A stretch of DNA of 64,000 nt from Ligula intestinalis (Eukaryota > Platyhelminthes > Cestoda > Diphyllobothriidea > Diphyllobothriidae): NCBI GenBank assembly GCA_036362985.1, contig JAYGXS010000004.1:26904083-26968082 (forward strand). The letters run 5' to 3'. Made by a program: the position numbers and the translations under genes. Under the pieces are notes generated by a model. It saw nothing but the letters and a program-made list of their open reading frames with translations. It made no database searches and was not told the DNA's origin. Shown here piece after piece: positions 11,761 to 24,040 of this stretch (position 1 is the stretch's first letter; every line of letters starts with the position of its first letter).

Positions 11761-12705
11761 CTTTTTCGAATTTCTTTCGGGAATACAATGTTCCAATTGT
11801 TGTCCTCGTTAGTCATCCCAACGACGAAGCTGCTATAAACCAAGAGCGAACAGTAGGAATCTTAATGATTTTCTCCCTATAACTCGTGGATCTGTGATGG
11901 AAATGGCTATTTACGGTTTCCTGAAACAAAATGAAATAGTATTCAGACAACACGAAATAGGAACATGAATATCTACAGGGATGAGATCTACGAACGTTTC
12001 TATGACATTGATTTGATTGATATACCCAGGTATAGTGTAAAGAGTAACCTTACATAAAGTCCCGATCCTGCTCTAACGCGGTGCCTTGTCGGAAAGTGTT
12101 GAGGCCTGCGCGCATAAAAAGAGTGGCAGTTCTTATCGTATTTGTTGCCTCTAACCGCTCTCTAATATCCCAGACCGCAACTCCTGTGGAAATTCGAATC
12201 CTCTGCGGCTTTTTACGTTTTTTTTAATAACGCAAGTTTCATAAGAAAACTATCACGGTATTCTAATCGTAGAGACTTTAAAGGCCTCCGAATGGCGGGC
12301 TAACATGTACCTCTGCAGATTGAGAATCGGTTTGCACCGACTCCTCGTTGATATGAGATCTCGGACCTTCATATTTCTTTGAGATCTGCTTCGTATTGTC
12401 TCGTGCCTGGTACGCCAGACTTCTCATTTAACTTTATAAACGACCACACTTACACTTGCCTTCCACATTTTTAACCTGTCTTGTTATTCAGACAAACTGC
12501 ACCGCATAAGTGCGAGGTGTCGAAATGTTGCTTAACTATGTACCCATTCTTGCTCATGTCATCACTGGGCCTACCGCCTGGAGCAGTAATGGACCTCACC
12601 ACACGCGACAGTCGTGATCTCAGAAGTAAACACTCCATCTACTTAAAATAATGAGTAATATACGAAGTCCTAGTGGTAAGTTTGAGCTAAGGCAAGAAAG
12701 AATAC

Positions 12706-12888
12706 CTCCGTCCGCCGGACAGCTTTACTCCTTTCCTCCGCGTCTTTCATGAAACGTTCCTTTGCGGCGGAAGCCCATTTGACAGCGCCAGGCTCTGGTT
12801 GGTCACCTCCCTCATCGTAGTGAACGACGTCCTCTCGGCGCGCGGGCTCGTTCTCGTAGACGCCACCCTCGCCGTGCATATCGATCAC
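12706..12888 (-). CDS. LIM-domain gene, repeat-module exon (phase 0-0)
   Basis: This 183-nt exon of 61 codons is bounded by acceptor TCTCCGTCAG and donor GTATTC (a weaker donor), both in phase 0. It encodes one full repeat: the box GGVYENEPARREDVVHYDE, a Gly/Pro/Asp linker, then KWASAAKERFMKDAEERS. The first box matches NAVYENTPAARPDDVV of the next upstream exon. The second matches its KTAKTMREKF. The charged second half predicts an alpha-helix. Nothing in the exon is enzymatic. Its likely role is scaffolding or actin-binding modules beside the LIM domain. Confidence 0.8.
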
Positions 12889-14932
12889 CTGACGGAGACA
12901 AAAGGACCCAGTAATAATTCAGTTAATAAATGCAGGCTTTGTTTTCGGAAATTCTCTTTTTTCCTGAAACGCGGACAACGTTATCTGTTATTTTAATTGA
13001 GGTTCACTTTATGCTCAATATTTAAAATGTATTATCTTGATCACTCATTAAACATTGAAGTGTTTTGGATGATGGCACAAGAAATCGCTATCCATTACAT
13101 CAAAGTCCGACATTTTAATGGAAAAACCATCGCAGTGCATGCGATTACCTGCAGGGGGGATAATAGGACCCAGTTATAATTCAGCGAATTAGTGCGGGCT
13201 CTGCATTGGGAAAGGTTTTTGTGCTCTGAAGCACGGGCAATGGAACTTGTCATGGTAGTTGCGGTGTACTTCTTACTCGATGTTCAGAATATATTTGCAC
13301 TTTAAGTCATCAAAGATTGAAATGTTTACATGTAGATGGGCGATGGCACACGAAAATCACTATTCAGCGATATTTTCTTACACGTGTTCGCGTAACAGCG
13401 TCTCAACGTCGCAGTAGAGAGACGCATGGATAATCCAAGTTGGTCGAAGCAAACCATAAATTAGCCTGTTTAAAGTATAGTTAGCTTGAATAAAGACGAA
13501 CGCCTAGGAACCTCAGGGTAGATGATCTATACTTGATCGACGTCGAACAGAGTCGGTCAAACCACAGGCTTCTGAAAGACAGTTATGCTATCGAGGAAAC
13601 CCATAGCCGAACGGATCACTTTTTGCCTTGCCAGCGTTCTTTACTGAGCATTCTTACTCAAGAATTTACAGTTGAACGCACTAAATACCGTTTTGCGTGA
13701 CTATTCTTGGAGTGTGAAAAGCAAAAGCACACGAAGGACGGATTTCTGGATTGCTAAACTTTTGGCTCGCACTGATGGAGCACTTCCGAAAGTAACTGTT
13801 GGTTGTTCATAGAACGCTTCCACCTATAAAACTATTTTTTCCGAGCAGATTTACTGGCAGAAAGAAACGTAGATTAAAATCGTAGACTAGACAATCCAAC
13901 GACCCGAAACCCACTTTCTTTTAGCACTAACAGTTACTTCCATGAGAAGACAATGGCAAGAAGGCCGAAGGTGGGCTTAAGCGATGTGGCTACTAAAGGT
14001 AGGTAGTCACTCTACATGAGCTGCAAACAATCTGCTTCCTAACGTCTTTCCTGCTAGGCTTAATTTAAGGGGCCCCTGGTTTCAGATAATTGAGAGCGCT
14101 CTGAAACTCATTTCCAGAAGCCCTCGTAGTATGAAGACCTGATTACGCCGTCAGTTGAGAACCATTCAAGCTATAATTGCATAGTTGTTATGCGTGTTTG
14201 ATTGTTTAGGCTGCAAAGCTAAGTTCCGATCCCTTCGTAGATCACCAACTTCACTAACAACGGGAGTGTGGGCAGCGTGCGGTCATCTTCTATTGCGTGC
14301 GACACGCAGGCATGGATGCCACCGAAGTCTGCTATTCCCTAAAGGTCATATTGGGAGAGAAACATTGCAGTTTGACTTTCGTGCTAAATTTGGCCCAAGT
14401 TAGATCAATATGGGGTGCCAAATGCAACCCAGACAATGGCATTTAACATTAATGGTCTATATTTGTACGCTGCATGCGCTTTGCTCATAGTAACAGGACA
14501 ATTCCCGTTCATCATCGAAAAGTCACTCACGTGATCCGGTTTGGTGAGCCTCCCAACAAGCCCCTGCATTTGCTCAATAAAGAAAGGAATGCGAATCTTT
14601 TTCTTGTGCAAAGGGGCATATATGTGTGTTCATCTTTTGATACTAAAGCATTTAGGTTCCGGCTAAACAGTCACGTTTAACAGTTTGCTGGTCGAAGTAG
14701 CCAACACAACCATTCTAATAGGATTTAATCTCGATACCTGTTATTAAAGTAACTCATTACAAGCTAACATTATTCATATATGATGCAATTATCTGTATAA
14801 GACAGAGCGCCTTAAATAGAGATCATAAGCAGAATCCTCTGTGCAATTTCCGTAATATGTTGGCAGCAAAAAATAGCATGCCATGCTTTAGGTAACGTTC
14901 TCTAATAGGATGGACAGTAAAGGAAAACTTAC
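12889..14932 (-). other. Intron of the LIM gene (about 2 kb)
   Basis: Bounded by the GTAAGT donor at 14927-14932 and the CAG acceptor at 12889-12891. Only short, unrelated frames were seen inside. Confidence 0.6.
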
Positions 14933-15118
14933 TGTTTTCTTTACTTCTTGCTGGAATTTACTGGGGTCAGAAAATTTCTCCCGCATGGTTTTCGCGGTCT
15001 TGAGGCTTAAGAAGTCTTCTTCCGGTTTTTCCCCGGCCACCACATCGTCCGGCCTTGCTGCAGGAGTGTTCTCGTAGACTGCATTCTTTTCGCGCTTCGA
15101 AAGCTCCTGAAGCTCCGC
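14933..15118 (-). CDS. LIM-domain gene, repeat-module exon (phase 0-0)
   Basis: This 186-nt exon of 62 codons has acceptor TTCATCATTAG and a perfect GTAAGT donor, both phase 0. It starts AELQELSKREK, then carries the repeat box NAVYENTPAARPDDVVAGE, an acidic linker, and the second box LKTAKTMREKFSDPSKFQQE. This is the clearest copy of the repeat. It aligns without gaps at both boxes with the 3' part of the exon at 21038-21507 (ESEPKARPPGVVASDD and STKSMREKFKN), pointing to intragenic exon duplication. Confidence 0.8.
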
Positions 15119-16459
15119 CTAATGATGAATAAGGTTTTTTCTGTTATCAGGGAGTTGTACTCATTTGGTTATCAAATGAGAGAAGAAGAACTAGACAAAA
15201 TTCAACACACTGGACGTGTGTATCTAACAAATGCGGGATGTCCATAATTTTTTTCTTAGGTCTACTCAATAACAGTAGCGTTGTGTTGAGGAAAATATTG
15301 GTACAGAAGCATGGTGGCGAGGAAATTGAGCCGGCAAACGCGACAGAGCTAATGGGATGCCTAAATGACACGGGCAGGAGTCGATGCCCGCCTACTATGA
15401 CGGACATGGGAGGGCTGAAGAAACCTCCCTAATCAGCTGTTCTGTCGGACGAGCATTGTGCGTATTTTTCCCAAGGCGGCTTCCTCTGACTTAACAGAAA
15501 CTTTTTGAGAGTCGGATTTTACGCCCAGCTAAGCCATAATGGTTATAGCATTAGCGAAACAGGTTTCTTCGAGCACTGTGCATCAGGATACACTCCTTGT
15601 ATACTCCACAACTGAGAAGTTAACTATGCAAAAGTTTTCGGTAAAAGGCTGTCTTAAAACAACCTCAAGGTTGACGGGCCCTCAACACGCATAAGCTAGG
15701 GTAGCATTTCGGCCACGGAAGTAATCATGATGCTATTTCACGTGGAGTCGGCGTTTTAAGGTGAGAACTTGTTTGAGCTTTTGTCACTTGACTGATATTT
15801 AAGTCTTTCTGCTTTAACCCGCGAAGACGCTTACACCTGATAGGGAGTAAAACCGAAGTTCAGGTTGGGATACCCATTTAGAACAGTTTGTATTACACTG
15901 TAACATATTACAGCAGCGGTTCGTAAAAACGGACACACAAATTCACTTTGCGTTGTAATCAACAGTCTCCTTCTCACTCAAAAAACGAGACATCTTAAGT
16001 AAGCGTTACTACGAATAGCAATTAAGAATTGCAGTACAGGAAGAAGAGTAAATGTCAATTATATCTGCATGGAGCAAATATATCAGTCGATCTCAGGGAA
16101 ATTAAAGGTAAGGACTCAGTTTTTGGGAAAATGACGAGAAAAGGTGCTAGGCGATCCCATATCGCTTCAAGGTCAAGCTCTTGTTTGTATAATACGGCAC
16201 TTGAGGGGTGCTAGGCAAAACTGCGCCGTCGATGACATTTTGCATTTTCGCATGAGTTTCATCTATTTTCCTGGGAGAAATCCAGGTAAAGGCTGATAGT
16301 ATTGTCGGCAACACTATCTGCCCACATTTCCAGCTGCTACGGCTGTCAGGACTTCTGTCGAAGCCAATCGGCAGAGCTGGACCGACGGGTTTCGTTAGCA
16401 GTCAGTGAACATTAGTCAACGAGTGTCAAAACCAAATACTGAAGCTGACTGAAAAAGTG

Positions 16460-17600
16460 ATAAAGATCTGCTAAACTATACACTCGCATTTAAGTGTAAA
16501 TGATATATTATAAGAAATAAAGAGGTTCTCTACGACCAGGAGTGTATTTGTCCGACTTTTCGAACCCTCGCGCGAGCTCATTATCAAGGAATTAGAAAAA
16601 GTACAGCTCACAGTGTAATTAAGTTGGTTCTGCCGGGATTGACCTCTGCCCTCAATCTGCTCGCACAACGTGAGGTAGGCATCAGGAAGCTCGACATGCC
16701 TGTTAATTGAGTCCGCGCGTGAATGCTAGGCTTCCTGCAGCAGGCGTGAAGTTCGGTCGTCTGACCGACCCAGTATTCGCACGCGTTCGAAGTCGAAGCT
16801 GTGCCCTGGCATGGATGCGTGGGCGGGCACCAGGGAATTCTTGTCGTTCCGTTGAACGGCGAGGTCATGCTGGTGCATTCTCGTGAGGACCCGTGTGCCG
16901 GTTTCACCAACATAATTGGCTTGACTTCAAAGACAGTCAATACGGTAAATTACACCAGACTTTTGATTAACGGGTTCTGGGTCCTTGGGCCGCATGAGTT
17001 GCCTGCGGATTGTTGCTTCCGGTCTGTGAGCAACGCCAATCCAAAATTCGCTCACTAGTCGAGCGAATTCTTCATAAACACTAGCGATATATGGTATTGC
17101 TCGTCAGCGTTTCGGTTCTGGCTGTCCCGTTGGTTTTCTTCGTTTGGCTCCTCGCCTGCATTTTTCGACGAAGGCGCCAGGATAGCCATTCATTGTGAAG
17201 AGTTTCTTCAGATACTGGGCCTCGGCCTTCTTGTCGGCTGGTTCGTTGCAGTGAGTTTCTACCCGACGATAGAGCGTTCGCACGCAGCTACGTTTGTGCG
17301 AGACGGAATAGTTGCTGAGGTAACTCAGGAGGCGAGAGGAATTTGTCGCCTTACTGTAAACTGTTGTTTTGAGTTCCCCACCGTCTTTTCTGCACACCAG
17401 CACGTCGATGAACGGAAACTGGCAATCTTTTTTTCCTCCATCGTGAACTGGATGTCGGAGAAGATCGAGTTCAGATTCTCTGTGAAATCCCCAATCTTGT
17501 CTCGACTAATGATGACAAACGTGTCATCAACATACCGAACCCACAATCATGGTCGATCATATTCGAAAGCCAGTGCCTCCATTCGTTGCAGTACTGATTT
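16460..17600 (-). mobile_element. Penelope-like element, RT C-terminus plus GIY-YIG endonuclease
   Basis: Reading the minus strand from 17,560 to 16,470: the RT catalytic motif RYVDDTFVIISRDK is followed, after a frameshift, by the conserved segment LVCRKDGGELKTTVYSKAT, then SHKRSCVRTLYRRVETHC. Next, in several frames, come the GIY-YIG region (EFWIGVAHRPEATIRRQL, YRIDC, RILGRSDDRTSRLLQEA, SINRHVELPDAYLTLCEQIE) and the 3' tail. These blocks, in this order, are the PLE polyprotein C-terminus. Several frameshifts and stops make it inactive. It lies inside a LIM-gene intron. A plus-strand tail of the same lineage follows immediately. Confidence 0.85.
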
Positions 17601-17615
17601 GGCAATCAGACCAGC

Positions 17616-17935
17616 TTCTTGATGCCTACCTCGCGTTGTGCGAGCAGATCGAGTGCAGAGGTTCAGGGCAGAGGTCAATCCCGGTAAAACCGACTTAAAT
17701 ACACTGTAAGCTATACATTTTTTCATTCCGTGACAATGATCTCGCGGGAGGGTTCGAAACTTCGGACAAATACACTCCTGGTCCCAGAGAACGTCTTAAC
17801 TTCTTCAATTCAGTTACCTGGGCCTCGCATATTCTCGACCATTCAGAATGACATATTAATTTATACAGCTCTGCATGCACTAAAGAAGGGAGGTTGAACG
17901 TTCCCTTCATGCAGACTAACTTCAGATGCTGAAAC
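17616..17935 (+). mobile_element. Penelope-like element tail, same lineage, opposite strand
   Basis: The plus-strand sequence repeats the tail of the neighbouring minus-strand copy. It begins within the DAYLALCEQIE coding end and continues through MISREGSKLRTNTLLVPEN and LPGPRIFSTIQND. Compared with the minus-strand copy (SSREGSKSRTNTLLVVEN) it is clearly homologous. Together they form a pair whose 3' ends face outward. Confidence 0.7.
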
Positions 17936-17939
17936 ATAT

Positions 17940-18330
17940 TTTGACTGAGCAACGAGGTGCCTGGAAAAGAAGGTACGTGCACACATACCGGCTTGGCTAA
18001 AAAAGGTGCAACTAGATGGCACAGCCTGTCGAGAAAAATCACCGAATCGATATTAAGTTAGCCTTTCAGGTTGTCTACCGGACACCAGCCAACTTTCCAA
18101 AGGGCCTTCGCCAACGGGTGCTAGCAGCAGCCGAGGTAGTAGCTATACGGCTACCAAGTCCAGTGCTGTGTTGTCAGAAGACACTTATGCAAGCACTTGG
18201 TAACAGTTGTTCACTCTGTGCAACTGACATTAATTTTCGCTCCGCGTACCTGACTTATGAGCAATGCTCAGAGCTTATCCTAATTTCCCCTGCTCCCTCT
18301 CTCCCTCCCTCCCCAAATTAATGACCTCTA
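17940..18330 (+). mobile_element. Penelope-like element fragment of a second lineage (GIY-YIG C-terminus)
   Basis: Starting near 17,945 the plus strand reads, with a frameshift, VRAHIPAWLKK, then KNHRIDIKLAFQVVYRTPAN and FPKGLRQRVLAAAEVVAIRL, LCCQK. This is the GIY-YIG C-terminal half of the PLE lineage with a CSCG...IREHLPAWL signature. It differs from the DDRTSRLLQEAW lineage that it abuts. It is truncated at both ends. Confidence 0.65.
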
Positions 18331-18660
18331 CGCGTCCAGTTCGCCATGAGAGTGGCGTGAAAACAATGAGTTGTAATCATAAGACAGTTATTAACTCTGT
18401 CCAAATTTACTGTTTTCATTATCCATGCAATGGTACCAGCCTGAGGAACTGCTGAAAATATGTGTTTCTCAAATAGACTTTTCAAATTCATAGTTGTGTG
18501 CAACTGCTTGCAATCATAAAGGGAAAATGTATATGCTCAAAAAAGATGAGGGCGACGGTATGTGCTGAAGAGCTGCCAATAACATTCACGTTAAAGAGTT
18601 AAAGGTTTGCGACGCATGCATATGCTAGGCACCCCCCTCAAAGGGTCGAAGGGGACTTAC

Positions 18661-18825
18661 CGCCGGATCAAGGCGTTTGACTTGCCCCTCGGCTGCGGCC
18701 TTCTTGAGGAAAGCCTCTCTGCGTTCGGCCGCAGTGGTCGTGACAACGATGTTGGCCGCCCCACCCTTTTCCCGTGCAATGTTCACCAGACTGTCCGGCT
18801 CATTTTCGTAGACTCCTCCAGGACC
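18661..18825 (-). CDS. LIM-domain gene, repeat-module exon (phase 0-0)
   Basis: This 165-nt exon of 55 codons is flanked by acceptor GTTTTTCTAG and donor GTAAGT, both phase 0. The frame opens with the repeat box GPGGVYENEPDSLVNIAREK, then GGAANIVVTTTAAERREAFL and KKAAAEGQVKRLDPA. The second box has diverged (AAERREAF in place of T-MREKF) and the VV of the first box is replaced. The lysine/alanine-rich end predicts a helix. Upstream and downstream exons share the phase, so each module can be gained or lost without a frameshift. Confidence 0.8.
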
Positions 18826-19851
18826 CTAGAAAAACGTACGCGAAGGAACGGACAGTTGTGAATGCATATACAGTACGATAGTCCATCATCGCATCTTGCC
18901 GATATTGCATCGGAAACTTGGATGAGTACATAAATCCCCCCACCAGAAATTGGAGTTCTTTCAAGCCAATGAGATGAATGTCGATATTTGACCTGAACTT
19001 TCTCTAGAAAGGCTAGTACCTTTGCTGGCGAAAGCTTACTCGCCTTTATGACTAAACTGTAGGCGTTCTGAGTCTGCCGGCTCCCTAAGTGTTTCACCAG
19101 TACGCTCTAATTTAGATAGACAAATCCAACAGATAATGGCGGTCAAGGAAGAGCCCTGTCAAACCTGAGCGCCATCAGATGATGGCCCAAAATCGTTGCT
19201 GATTAGTAAGTTTTTAACAGCAGGACGACACTTCAAGAGCTGAAAGACAGATTTTCGGATTCATGCTGGAACAGTAGTGGTTGCACTTAACGATATCATT
19301 CCACCCACCTGGTCAACGTGACCTTTTGATTTTACATATGGGGCATCTGATGCGGGCGGTATACTCTGTACTGTCATTTTACGGCATCGACGAAGGTAAC
19401 ATTATGCCAAACTACTTTGGCACACCAATTAGAGGCATGCATAAAAATGTTCGAATTTAAAAGACCGCCGAGGCTTTTGGCTTACACCAAACTAGTCTCC
19501 TCATCACAGCACATAAATGGAAGATAACCATCTTTAACATATGTTCTACTTCTGTCATGCAGCCGGCAGTGGTGACGCATATCTGCCTATATTGAGGACA
19601 ACCGAAATTCGAAATTTTGCATTTGCATATGCACGAAAGTAAGCAGCATTATAACGATTTTCTCGCTTGTTTTTTGACCCTACAAACACGCAAACACAAC
19701 AGACTTAGCGAACTGGGACTAAATCTGGCCCAGGTTGATTATTTTCAAGTAAGGTGTACCATGTGCTGGGTCCTAACCATGTCTGCCTGAGATGAATTTT
19801 CTCTATCACGGGAAAAGGATGCGCACTAGGTACAGATAACCAAAAACTTAC
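18826..19851 (-). other. Intron of the LIM gene (1 kb)
   Basis: Donor GTAAGT at 19846-19851 and acceptor at 18826-18827 on the minus strand. No other feature seen. Confidence 0.6.
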
Positions 19852-19998
19852 ATCAAGACTGATTTTGGCTCTCTCTATGACCGGCTCCGCCTTCCCACTT
19901 TCAATGTCCTTCCAGAGAGCCTTAACAGACCGCGTGGCTTCCGAGGTGGCAGGATCGATTGGTTTTGCGTCTTTTCTGTCAGCGTCATCTTTGTCGAA
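19852..19998 (-). CDS. LIM-domain gene, exon with half a repeat (phase 0-0)
   Basis: This 147-nt exon of 49 codons has a textbook acceptor (CTGTTTCTGTGCTTAG) and a GTAAGT donor. The frame starts FDKDDADRKDAKPIDPATSE and continues TRSVKALWKDIESGKAEPV, ending KISLD. The SVKALWKDIE block corresponds to the second box of the repeat (S-M-R-E-K-F-x-x-L-E in the preceding exon). There is no Y-E-N-x-P box. The S-x-x-AL-F/W-E pattern resembles short helical motifs of actin-side-binding proteins, an impression only. Confidence 0.75.
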
Positions 19999-21037
19999 CT
20001 AAGCACAGAAACAGAAAGAGGGATTATTAACCGACTATGTTTCTTCAAGTGCTGCATGTCTACTTAAGTAAGACTCCAGAATGTTACTGATAGGTTTTGT
20101 CTCATTCATGCTCGCGAGATATTGTGTGTATGTTCATCGTACTTCTCTGGATTTTTTTGTTTCTGAGCTTAAATACTTTGTTTGTATGATAATTAATTGG
20201 CCAAGATTCTTACAAACTGTAAAGCAAGTCACGATATCACTGAATAGTTTTGGTCAGAACGGATGAGGCCAAGTAGATTGTTGCTTTCTTTCTTCGGATG
20301 AGTTGTTCTCATTTTTCAATTACTAATACGTTTTCTTACATTTTTCCAGTTATAATTTTTTCCGTGTACCTTTATAATATGCTGTATTTCTACGAACCAG
20401 AGCAGCCACCAGAGTTTTGGAGTCTAATTCCGGAACGGGTACACACGGTTTTTAAATTTCGCTGCAGGAAAGCAATTTCCGCTCTCCATAGGCTTCACAT
20501 TTTCCCTGATTTATCACAGTAAAAGGGATATGTTTGCCACTTAAAAAACCAGCGTATAAGCCTCAGTCTCTGTAATTTTACGGCAACCCGTTTTTACCGC
20601 TCTCACAACGCAATCTGCAGCACTTCAAACGCATATTTGTCTTCCGTTTTTGGTCGCCCACGCCGTGCTAGTGGTCATGTGCCCATGAGTCTCCACCTGT
20701 CGCACGATTCAGGCCCCAGGGACAACCTACAAATTGCTATCATCCAATCAGCAGAGTAACTGATTTTGGAACATTGGTCACATGACTTTTAGCATGGCAG
20801 TGACGCCAGGAGAAGATGGCGTATGCGCGATTGAGGCACTGCAAGCCCACTCTATATAAAAGATGGTATAGGGCCTTATATTTGTTTATTTTACACTGGA
20901 CTATCAGCTACATGAGTCTAAATTGATTGCCAACCAGATTGTGGTTGACATAGGGATATCAAAGGCGATAAACCTGTCAGAAAGATTCTGGCTACAGCGG
21001 CCACTATGGCAACAGTACAGTTTAGGGCAGCACCTAC

Positions 21038-21507
21038 CGTTGTTCCGCCGGTCTTCTCCAAATTCTTAAACTTTTCACGCATACTCTTTGTGCTCTCCCC
21101 AATGGCCTTGAAGTCGTCCACGGAGTAGTCATCTGAGGCCACTACGCCGGGTGGCCGAGCCTTGGGCTCACTCTCCAGCGTACCCACAACCACACCCTCA
21201 CGCGGTGGGGTAATCTCCTTGAGCTTACGTGGTCCATCCTCGTCCGCCGCCTTGGTCGCCTTCTGGGCCTCCTCTATGAACTTGTGTTTCATTGAATCCA
21301 CGCCGGCATAGCGCACTTTGGCCTTGTGTTTTTTCACCTCCTTTGGCTCCAGTGCTGCGCCTTTCTCAAACTTGTCACGCAAATTCGTGGTACGTCCCAT
21401 GTGACCAGCGAGTGAGGCCGCCTCGGCAACATTGGCACTGACTTTAGTTAATTCGCCAGCCTCCTTCATGATCTCCGAGGTGGATTCTTTCCTATTCTTT
21501 TTATCAG
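21038..21507 (-). CDS. LIM-domain gene, exon after the LIM region, with first visible repeat
   Basis: The frame is open from about 21,565 to the GTAGGT donor at 21032-21037 and leaves in phase 0. I place the acceptor at 21508, after the pyrimidine-rich stretch, which gives a phase 1 entry and 156 whole codons. A start nearer 21,557 is also possible. Blocks in order: KNRKESTSEIMKEAGELTKV, RTTNLRDKFEKGAALEPKE, a basic stretch, then LESEPKARPPGVVASDD, GESTKSMREKFKNLEKTGG. The last two are the Y-E-N-x-P and MREKF boxes of the repeat. NLRDKFEKG and SMKHKFIEE look like further copies of the second box. Highly charged and probably largely helical. Confidence 0.75.
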
Positions 21508-22009
21508 CTGCTTCGATCAGAGCAAGTGGAGAGGGAGTTGCGGTAAAGGGGATAGTTACTCTCAAAAAGCGATCAAATAGTTAGAAGGCTCTGAGTAGGC
21601 CCTTAAAGAGTTGTCCAGAATGCTGAATTTATTCCGGTAAAATGAGGTGGCGATTCAAAAGCAAATTTAATAAGAAATCTACGAACAACAATGCCTTATT
21701 GTGAACAGATAATGCGCTGAAATTCAACAGCTTGGTGGGAGTTAAAAAGAACGGATACCCAGAACTTTATTCACGAAAAAAGCATACTGCAAGTAATAGG
21801 ACAACACATTATTATAAATGTGATCCATTATATCGATCCTAAGATGATTACTTCAAGATTGGAATGTAATAATACAACACTATCCTTTAGAGTAGGGTAA
21901 CATTTAAGTGGTTTGCTCCCCTTAGATACTTATAGCCCCAGAATTCTTTCTAACGTGACCAGTGGTATTAGTTCAGTCTGGTTTTTCCTTTATTTTATAA
22001 ATGTAACAA

Positions 22010-22175
22010 TAGTTTTAGTTTTCTTAGTTTTTATTAGCTTGGTTAGTTTAGTTTGGTATACAGAAGTTATTTTAGTATGTTAATTTCACGTTCACGGTTC
22101 CTTAATAGCCTAAAAGCTAAACTACACCTGAAAGTGAACTAATAAACTAAACTAAAACTAAAAATGAAAATTAAC
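22010..22175. repeat. Inverted TAGTTTTAGTTT-type tract
   Basis: A left arm of TAGTTTTAGTTTT / GGTTAGTTTAGTTT words is mirrored after about 80 bases by AACTAATAAACTAAAC / TAAAACTAAAAATG. The match is imperfect and low-complexity. A similar tract occurs near 62,290-62,360. Confidence 0.4.
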
Positions 22176-24040
22176 CACAGAACTAGGGTGTAGGAGTATA
22201 TGATGATGACGACCAACTTGCATTTACCCAAATAAGTAATCGAGAGTTCAATATAACAGCGGTGCAAGGAGAGCACTTTCATTGGTTGGCGTATTGCGCA
22301 CTCCCGTATATACTGTGTCTTAATAAGTGCTTCGAAAAAATCAGATTATTGTGTCTAGTAACTTGAGAATTGTTCGAAGTTAACAGTTTTGTTTCCAGTT
22401 GCGAAAGCTAATTGCCATGCCAAATTTGAAAGGTATACCTAAAAACATTATTTGGTTACGTTGCATTGCCAATGCAGTTTCCGAAACCTCAACAGAGTCG
22501 TCGACTTATTTTTTAGCAGGTTTCCCAGATAGATGGGTGCATTTTTATTTAAATGGCACGGTAAAGGTTGTGCATTTCAATTTATTTTTTCCCATATTAA
22601 AGGCAGATTTTACGCATGTATACTTCAACATAAAAAACGCGATTCCCCCTTAAAGCTTCTGGTACATATCGATTAGATTTTCCGGGTTTTCAATATTAAT
22701 TATTTCGTATTTTGTACAATGTTGTCCACTTACGAACGTTTCTTTTAAAGTGTGAGTTTCCATAGTCAGCTTGTAACAACTTAAGTTGCCCCTGATTGAA
22801 ATGCTTATTGCAGTTATTTTCACCAAAATTCCCTTTAACTATTTCTATTGATGAAGATCATAGGATAACGTTTGTCTGCAAGGCAAAAAATAAATGTGAG
22901 CATTCATGGGAGATGTCATACCATTTCCATGTTAATCGTATCCAGCGCAGTCATTCCTAACTTTTTCCGCATTTAATCATAACAATGAAGTTTTACGGGG
23001 AACCAAAACAGATTCGTTGTTTATATATCTTGTGTGATTTAAGCATATCGCCTAATGTTTTAACTTCAGGGAAGTACTTTGTTTGCGAAATTTTTCTCCC
23101 TTACTGTCCTTCAAATGCTTAAGTATAAATTATGCCAAAGACAATAAAAGCTCTGTGAACTTATCGCAGATCAAAAGCATGTAGTGCTTTGCACAACCGT
23201 AATATCTCTCAAAAGCATGTGAGAGATCTGCTGAGAAAGTACGTTTTGAGATTGACAATCGCTCAAAGTCACGATGCTGCATCGTAGTTTGAAGAGTAAG
23301 AACCCCTTAGACTCCAGTTAACAGTACGATGTAGAGCGTTATTCTCTGTCTAATTTACCTTTTTCTTCGCCTACTTGAAAGTGTACGACGTCCTGGACCC
23401 TATCAACATAAGCATAAATACGACTGCTCTATGATGTGTCTGCTTACACAAATTGCTATTCACATCCTCGTCTGTCAGCTAAGGCCACTCGTACATTGGC
23501 CTTGCGGTCGGATCTAAAGCCGTACTATTCTAATTAAGATTTGATGCAGTGACCGTAGGGTAGTTACTCCTTCTTAATACTTCCGTTGGTAATATTTGTT
23601 CTATTTTATCTGGAAGTATACACCTGTGCGTATTTGAAGGCTCAAGTAAATAAACTGGAAGGTTTGGTAATCGATTAATACTTCACCCTTAATCTCAGTT
23701 TAAAATATTAACCTAGAAAGCCACGCTAGGGCATACCATTTTCAGAAACGAAAAGGTGGTGTAAAATAGGCCACTAGCCCACAATTTCCTTGGCTATGCT
23801 AAATAGCAACACTGGTTTATTTACAAACATATTTTAAGGCGGTCAAATTTTCCTGATCAGTAGAAAGCGGCATACACGTCCATAAAACAAGCTACTCGCG
23901 GTTTTATTCCCCCACCCAAAGTTCACCCTAATGTGTAGAATATAAACAACTAGAAATACTGCTTGACTTACCATATATTTTTTGATGGAAATCAAAAAAT
24001 ATGAGAAGCCGTCCGAACTTGGCAACTCCCATGCTTAAAG

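Noticed and set aside
17251..17622. 123-codon plus-strand frame
   Set aside because: It is the antisense shadow of the PLE reverse transcriptase on the minus strand.
22735..22866. Possible second-half LIM exon (minus strand): acceptor TTGCCTTGCAG, frame with NCNKHFNQ, donor GTAAGT
   Set aside because: The Cys/His-containing frame has an in-frame TGA between the acceptor and the motif. Acceptor-like AGs closer to the motif enter in phase 1, whereas the LIM exon leaves in phase 2. The aromatic residue before Cys is missing. The resemblance is probably chance.
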